The notes under the pieces: model-generated
What the model saw: the letters and a program-made list of their open reading frames with translations, nothing else
Database searches by the model: none
Told to the model about the DNA's origin: nothing
Shown: in pieces, positions 60,583 to 64,000 of the stretch
Layout: every line of letters begins with the position of its first letter
How positions within the stretch are numbered: the first letter of the stretch is position 1
Origin: Bradyrhizobium sp. U87765 SZCCT0048
GTDB lineage: Bacteria > Pseudomonadota > Alphaproteobacteria > Rhizobiales > Xanthobacteraceae
Direction: 5' to 3'
Assembly: GCF_018131225.1 (NCBI RefSeq)
Contig: NZ_JAFCMM010000004.1
Span: 372,001 to 436,000, forward strand
DNA: 64,000 bases
Made by a program: the position numbers and the translations under genes

Positions 60583-61158
60583 TCAGTAGGGCTCCACCAC
60601 GAAGGCGGACACCCCCATCATCAGCGCGGTGCCGTTCGACAGGTTCGGCAGGATCAATTGGAACGGACCGCCGATCAGCGGCCACTGGTAGATCAGCCGC
60701 AGAACCACGACCTGGCCTTGCGACCCCGGGCTGAACGCCCAGGTGTTGGTGACCTGGCCCTGCGCGTTGTAGGTCAGCGTCGGGCTGCCAGTGTTGGCCG
60801 AGCTGAACGAAGTATAGCTCTGGACGTCGACCATCAGCTGACTGCAGTTGAACAGCGCCTGAATCGACGGACAAACCTGATTGACGAACTGCGTCTGGGT
60901 CATGCTGCTGCTCTGCACCTGTCCCGTCATGAACAGGCGGCCGGACTGCATCGTCGCGGCCTGCAGCGTTTCCTGGGCGAAGAAGAAGATGCCAGTCTGC
61001 AGTACCGACAGCAGCAACCCGATGAAGATCGGCGACAGCAGCGCGAATTCGACCGCGGTCGCGCCGCCCTCGGTTCTGACGAAGCGGACGAACGACCACG
61101 ACCTGCGTGCCGCAGGCCGCGCAGACGCCTGACGCTGCGGTCCGCTAGAGTGCGCCAT
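60583..61158 (-). CDS. TadE/TadG-family pseudopilin-like protein
   Basis: A 191-residue TadE-type protein. Its hydrophobic N-terminal segment is GGATAVEFALLSPIFIGLLLSVLQTGIFFFAQETLQAAT (about residues 31-69), the mature part has a TLTYNAQGQVTNTWAFSPGSQGQVVVLRLIYQWPL region. The gene overlaps the end of the upstream CpaC-like gene by 14 bp and ends next to the start of the next TadE-like gene, so all three are in one operon. Confidence 0.85.
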   Translation of the reverse strand: MAHSSGPQRQASARPAARRSWSFVRFVRTEGGATAVEFALLSPIFIGLLLSVLQTGIFFFAQETLQAATMQSGRLFMTGQVQSSSMTQTQFVNQVCPSIQALFNCSQLMVDVQSYTSFSSANTGSPTLTYNAQGQVTNTWAFSPGSQGQVVVLRLIYQWPLIGGPFQLILPNLSNGTALMMGVSAFVVEPY

Positions 61159-61678
61159 CCTTGCCCGTGATCTTGTTGCGGTTGTCTTTCGCGACCGCCG
61201 ACGCACCGGCGGCGCCGTTGCTGCGGCTGAGAATCTGACTGCCAATGTCTTTCGACGGTGCGCCGTCGCCGAGCTGAAGCAGCGGCTGGCACTGATCCGT
61301 ACAGCTGTAGGTCATGCGCTCGCTGCCGCGCTGCACGACTGGCCCCGCGCCGACCTGTGCATCGACGCGCACGCGCTGCTCCTGCAGAACGACGCCGGCG
61401 CCGTCGAGCACCACCATGTTGGTCTCGCCGAATGCCGTCCCTGTCAGTACCGCATGCCGGCCGTCGGACAGGCGCTGCGCGCGCACGACGAGGGGCGCAC
61501 CGAGAATGATGCGGCGCGTGCCGCTCGGCAGATCGACCAGCTTCGCCTCGTTCACGGCGACGCGCACGACCGGCGGCGCGTCGATCGCACACGCGCGGTC
61601 GATGGCCGGCGAAAGCATCGCGGCCGCGATCAGGCTTGCTGAAGTCCACTGCGGAACGAAGCGAGGCACGGCATCCAC
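61145..61678 (-). CDS. Pilus assembly protein, CpaC N-terminal domain
   Basis: A 177-residue protein with a possible signal segment (SASLIAAAMLSPAIDRACA) and then the CpaC/RcpA-type N-terminal domain: PPVVRVAVNEAKLVDLPSGTRRIILGAPLVVRAQRLSDGRHAVLTGTAFGETNMVVLDGAGVVLQEQRVRVDAQVG. In full CpaC this precedes the secretin domain; here the protein ends soon after, so it is a free N-domain. The start is uncertain: the GTG at 61678 was chosen because the longer frame is not like a signal peptide. Confidence 0.7.
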   Translation of the reverse strand: MDAVPRFVPQWTSASLIAAAMLSPAIDRACAIDAPPVVRVAVNEAKLVDLPSGTRRIILGAPLVVRAQRLSDGRHAVLTGTAFGETNMVVLDGAGVVLQEQRVRVDAQVGAGPVVQRGSERMTYSCTDQCQPLLQLGDGAPSKDIGSQILSRSNGAAGASAVAKDNRNKITGKDGAL

Positions 61679-61889
61679 CTGGCGATATGCAGCCTTTCGC
61701 CCGACAATGGTACCGCTGGTTCGTAAGAGGATCGTAAATCGGACCGCGCAAATCGACGTCGGGAATACGCCAGCCGTCGGCCACCGCTGGCCGCTTTCGG
61801 ACAACACCGCTACACAGGCGGCATCATCGTGCCGCCAGCGGCCGATCGCGGCAACAACATGAAACAAAGCCGCGTCGACCCATGGCCGC

Positions 61890-63038
61890 CTAGCGCAACG
61901 TGATAAGCTCCATCAGCGCGGCGTTGGCTTCGACGAACCCTTGCGGGCAGCCATCCGCCGCGATCTGCAACAGGCGCTGCGCTTCCGTGCGATCCTTGCG
62001 GAGCAGCGCGAGTTCGCCGCCGTAGAAGTTCGCCTCGCAGCCCTGCGCCAGCTTCGTCCGGGCATCGCCGCCATCGGCCGCAGCCAGCGTCTGCGCGAAG
62101 CTCGCCTCGCCGAGATAGTGCCGGACGAGTGGCGCCGGCCACACCGTCATGTCGAGCGGCTTCGCCGTCTCCCTGAAATGGCCTGCGCTGTTGTTGCGGC
62201 GCTCGGCGATCTCCAGCCAAAGCGCAGCATACGGATCCTGCGGATTGATCCGGTTCGCCTTGCGGAAATCGGCCTCGGCATCCGGCAGGTGGCCGCCCAG
62301 CACGTAATAGGCGACACCGCGGCTGAAATAGACCAGCGCATTGCCGGGATCGAGCCGCAGCGCGCGGCCGAAGTCATCGATCGCCACAGTGTTGTCGCCG
62401 CGCGCATAGGCGACGCAGCCACGGTTGAAATACGCCAGCGCATTGTTGGGATCGAGCTTGAGCGACTGGTTGAAGTCGTCGAGCGCGCGGTCGAACTCGC
62501 CGCGCCCCTTGTACAGCAGTCCGCGGTTGTAATACGCCGCGGCATAGCCGGCGTCGACGCGGATCGCATCGTTGAAGTCAGCAAGCGCGCGATCGAGATT
62601 GCCGCGGACGCGGCTGAGGTTGCCGCGCTCGGTCAGCGCCCATGCGCTCTTTGGATCGCGGCGCACCGCCTCGTCGAAATCCCTCGCCGCGCGCTCGACA
62701 TCGCCCTTGCCGAGATAGGTGTTGCCGCGGTTGAGATAGGCGGCGGTCTGCGCCGGATCGAGCCGGATCGCCTCGCTGCAATCGGCGAGGGCGCCATCGG
62801 CGTCGCGCTTGAGCCAGCGCCAGCCGCAGCGGTTGCTGAGCGCCTGGGCGCGGGCCGTGCCGGTCACGGTGGCATCGCCGAGCACGCGATCGCAGGCGGC
62901 GATGCTCTGGTCGGCCTTGTTGACGTCGCCGGCGAGCCTGCACTGGTTGACGTCGCCGTCGCTCGCGGCCCGCGCCGGCCCTGCAAACCCGGCAGCCAGC
63001 GCCACCACAAGCCCTGTCGCCATCCATCCACCGCGCAT
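61890..63038 (-). CDS. Exported TPR-repeat protein
   Basis: A 382-residue protein with a signal peptide (WMATGLVVALAAGFAGPARA) and at least seven TPR repeats (for example ALTERGNLSRVRGNLDRALADFNDAIRVDAGYAAAYYNRGLLYKGRGEFDRALDDFNQSLKLDP). The C-terminal part has a small extra domain (SFAQTLAAADGGDARTKLAQGCEANFYGGELALLRKD). GAGGGG before ATG 63038 supports the start. It is upstream of the tad-type genes, on the same strand, and may be a pilus-assembly scaffold (TadD-like), but this is inference. Confidence 0.82.
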   Translation of the reverse strand: MRGGWMATGLVVALAAGFAGPARAASDGDVNQCRLAGDVNKADQSIAACDRVLGDATVTGTARAQALSNRCGWRWLKRDADGALADCSEAIRLDPAQTAAYLNRGNTYLGKGDVERAARDFDEAVRRDPKSAWALTERGNLSRVRGNLDRALADFNDAIRVDAGYAAAYYNRGLLYKGRGEFDRALDDFNQSLKLDPNNALAYFNRGCVAYARGDNTVAIDDFGRALRLDPGNALVYFSRGVAYYVLGGHLPDAEADFRKANRINPQDPYAALWLEIAERRNNSAGHFRETAKPLDMTVWPAPLVRHYLGEASFAQTLAAADGGDARTKLAQGCEANFYGGELALLRKDRTEAQRLLQIAADGCPQGFVEANAALMELITLR

Positions 63039-63325
63039 GCAGCCCCTCCGCTTCGCGACGCGATCCGTCGCGGGCGGCATTGTGCGTCAGGGCCCCGGTG
63101 CCGGCCATCGACCGGAGGGACGATTCCATGACCGAGCGCGCCCTTTGATCGCTCCGGGAGTGCCCTCGACTTGACCCGCGACAAGCGCAGCGCCCATGCA
63201 TGCTTGCTGCAACGCAGCGAAAGCCGGAGCGGGGCTGCGCTGGCGCGACAAGGCGGTTGATGCTTCAACTGACACCGCAGGCGTTCAACCGCCCGCTCCC
63301 GCCGACGAGCAGCGAGCCGCAAGCC

Positions 63326-64000
63326 ATGATGACACTCCGCCAGGTCGAAGTCGTCCGCGCCGTGATGGTGACGGGCACGATCGGCGGCGCGGCCAAGCTG
63401 CTCAACGTCTCGGCGCCCGGCATCAGCCGCCTGATCAAGTACACCGAGAAATCCCTGGGAATCCGGTTCTTCCAGCGCCAGAACGGCCGCTATTTCCCGA
63501 CGCCCGAGGCGCGCAGCATCTTCGAGCAGATCAACAGCGTCTACAAGAAGGTCGACGACCTCTCCAGCACGATCTCGGCGATCGGCCGCGGCGGCCTGTC
63601 GGAGCTGCGCATCGGCTCGGTGCCCAGCATCTCGCAGGTGATGGTGCCACGCGCCATCGAGCGGGTGCGGCGGCGCTATCCCGACCTGCACATGGACATC
63701 AACATCCTCAAGCTCGAGGAGGCGATCGACTACCTGCTGCTGGACAAGGGCGAGTGCGTGGCGATGAGCTATCGCCTGCCGCATCCCGGCCTCGAATTCC
63801 TGCCACTGGCATCGGGCGAACTCTACTGCATCGTGCCGGAGAACCATGCCCTCGCCGGACGCGAGGAGATCAGCGCCGCGGAAATGACGCGCCATCCGCT
63901 GATCGGCATCGATCCCAACGATCCGTACGGGCGAATCATGGCGGAGATGTTCGCGCGCAACAAACTCACCTATGACATCACCATCCGCGCACGTTTCGGC
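63326..64000 (+). CDS. LysR-family regulator, truncated by the window end
   Basis: The frame is open from ATG 63326 to the last base (225 codons). It begins MMTLRQVEVVRAVMVTGTIGGAAKLLNVSAPGISRLIKYTEKSLG, a LysR helix-turn-helix, and continues into the effector domain (ELRIGSVPSISQVMVPRAIERVRRRYPDLHMDINILKLEE). Divergent from the TPR gene at 61890. The stop codon is outside the window, so the length and C-terminus are unknown. Confidence 0.9.
   Translation, partial: MMTLRQVEVVRAVMVTGTIGGAAKLLNVSAPGISRLIKYTEKSLGIRFFQRQNGRYFPTPEARSIFEQINSVYKKVDDLSSTISAIGRGGLSELRIGSVPSISQVMVPRAIERVRRRYPDLHMDINILKLEEAIDYLLLDKGECVAMSYRLPHPGLEFLPLASGELYCIVPENHALAGREEISAAEMTRHPLIGIDPNDPYGRIMAEMFARNKLTYDITIRARFG

Noticed and set aside
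1-64000. CRISPR arrays, rRNA operons and riboswitches
   Set aside because: No regularly spaced repeats, rRNA or recognisable riboswitch motifs were seen on reading the window.

Overview
The window is high-GC alphaproteobacterial DNA. The gene families, the Tat-exported molybdenum hydroxylase, the tad pilus genes and the palindromic repeats fit a Bradyrhizobium/Rhodopseudomonas/Afipia-type member of the Nitrobacteraceae; this is an inference from style, not a database match. It has two parts: an integrated mobile element (1 to about 13540, continuing off the left edge) and ordinary chromosome (13541-64000).

The element ends at 13491-13540 in the 3' part of a tRNA-Arg(CCG) gene (anticodon arm through CCA) that has no D-arm in front of it: the displaced half of a tRNA used as an attachment site. 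Inside, on the minus strand, is a mobilisation/replication block: a small DNA-binding protein and a RepA-like helicase (overlapping by 4 bp), three small genes, then mobC, a ParB-like gene, a membrane protein and a relaxase-primase fusion, the last four joined by 4-bp ATGA overlaps. A second gene with its own strong Shine-Dalgarno sequence lies wholly inside the relaxase gene in another frame and encodes a coiled-coil protein with one C-terminal membrane segment. This is the mobA/mobB/repB arrangement of the RSF1010 plasmid family, here in a chromosomal element. Hairpins upstream of mobC (possible oriT) and downstream of the helicase gene (possible origin or primase start sites) go with it. 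The cargo is one 1651-residue protein with an N-terminal Mrr-like nuclease domain, a NACHT NTPase and a very long C-terminal sensor region: the layout of Avs/NACHT anti-phage STAND proteins. No integrase is in the window; it is expected to the left.

Chromosome, 13.6-24.5 kb: NTF2-like protein, isoquinoline-oxidoreductase-type IorA/IorB, SRPBCC protein, exported epoxide hydrolase, LysR regulator, DUF3237 gene pair, TauE/SafE permease, membrane diguanylate cyclase. 24.1-34.9 kb: two catabolic/detoxification-like clusters (four SDRs, one of them a truncated remnant; GST; MFS; alpha/beta hydrolase; NTF2; DUF427; EgtD), each facing a divergent regulator (LysR; a wHTH-TolB-TPR protein). 35-39.2 kb: MFS, metallo-beta-lactamase fold, tautomerase-like and unknown genes with a divergent LysR. 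39.2-46.3 kb: hydroxyacid dehydrogenase, PrpF isomerase, class III CoA-transferase, a three-module HdeD/papain-like/MFS fusion, and a UPF0126 (TRIC-type) channel.

47-64 kb: exported unknown, UPF0158 protein, ClpP-like/SPOR protein, TetR with palindromic operators, a 1133-residue LplT-PlsC-Aas lipid remodelling fusion, lipase-like hydrolase, then a partial tad locus (two TadG-like vWA proteins separated by a sulfurtransferase and a thioesterase, two TadE-like pseudopilins, a CpaC N-domain protein, a TPR protein) and a LysR gene cut by the window end. All coordinates are from reading the sequence; no searches were run.
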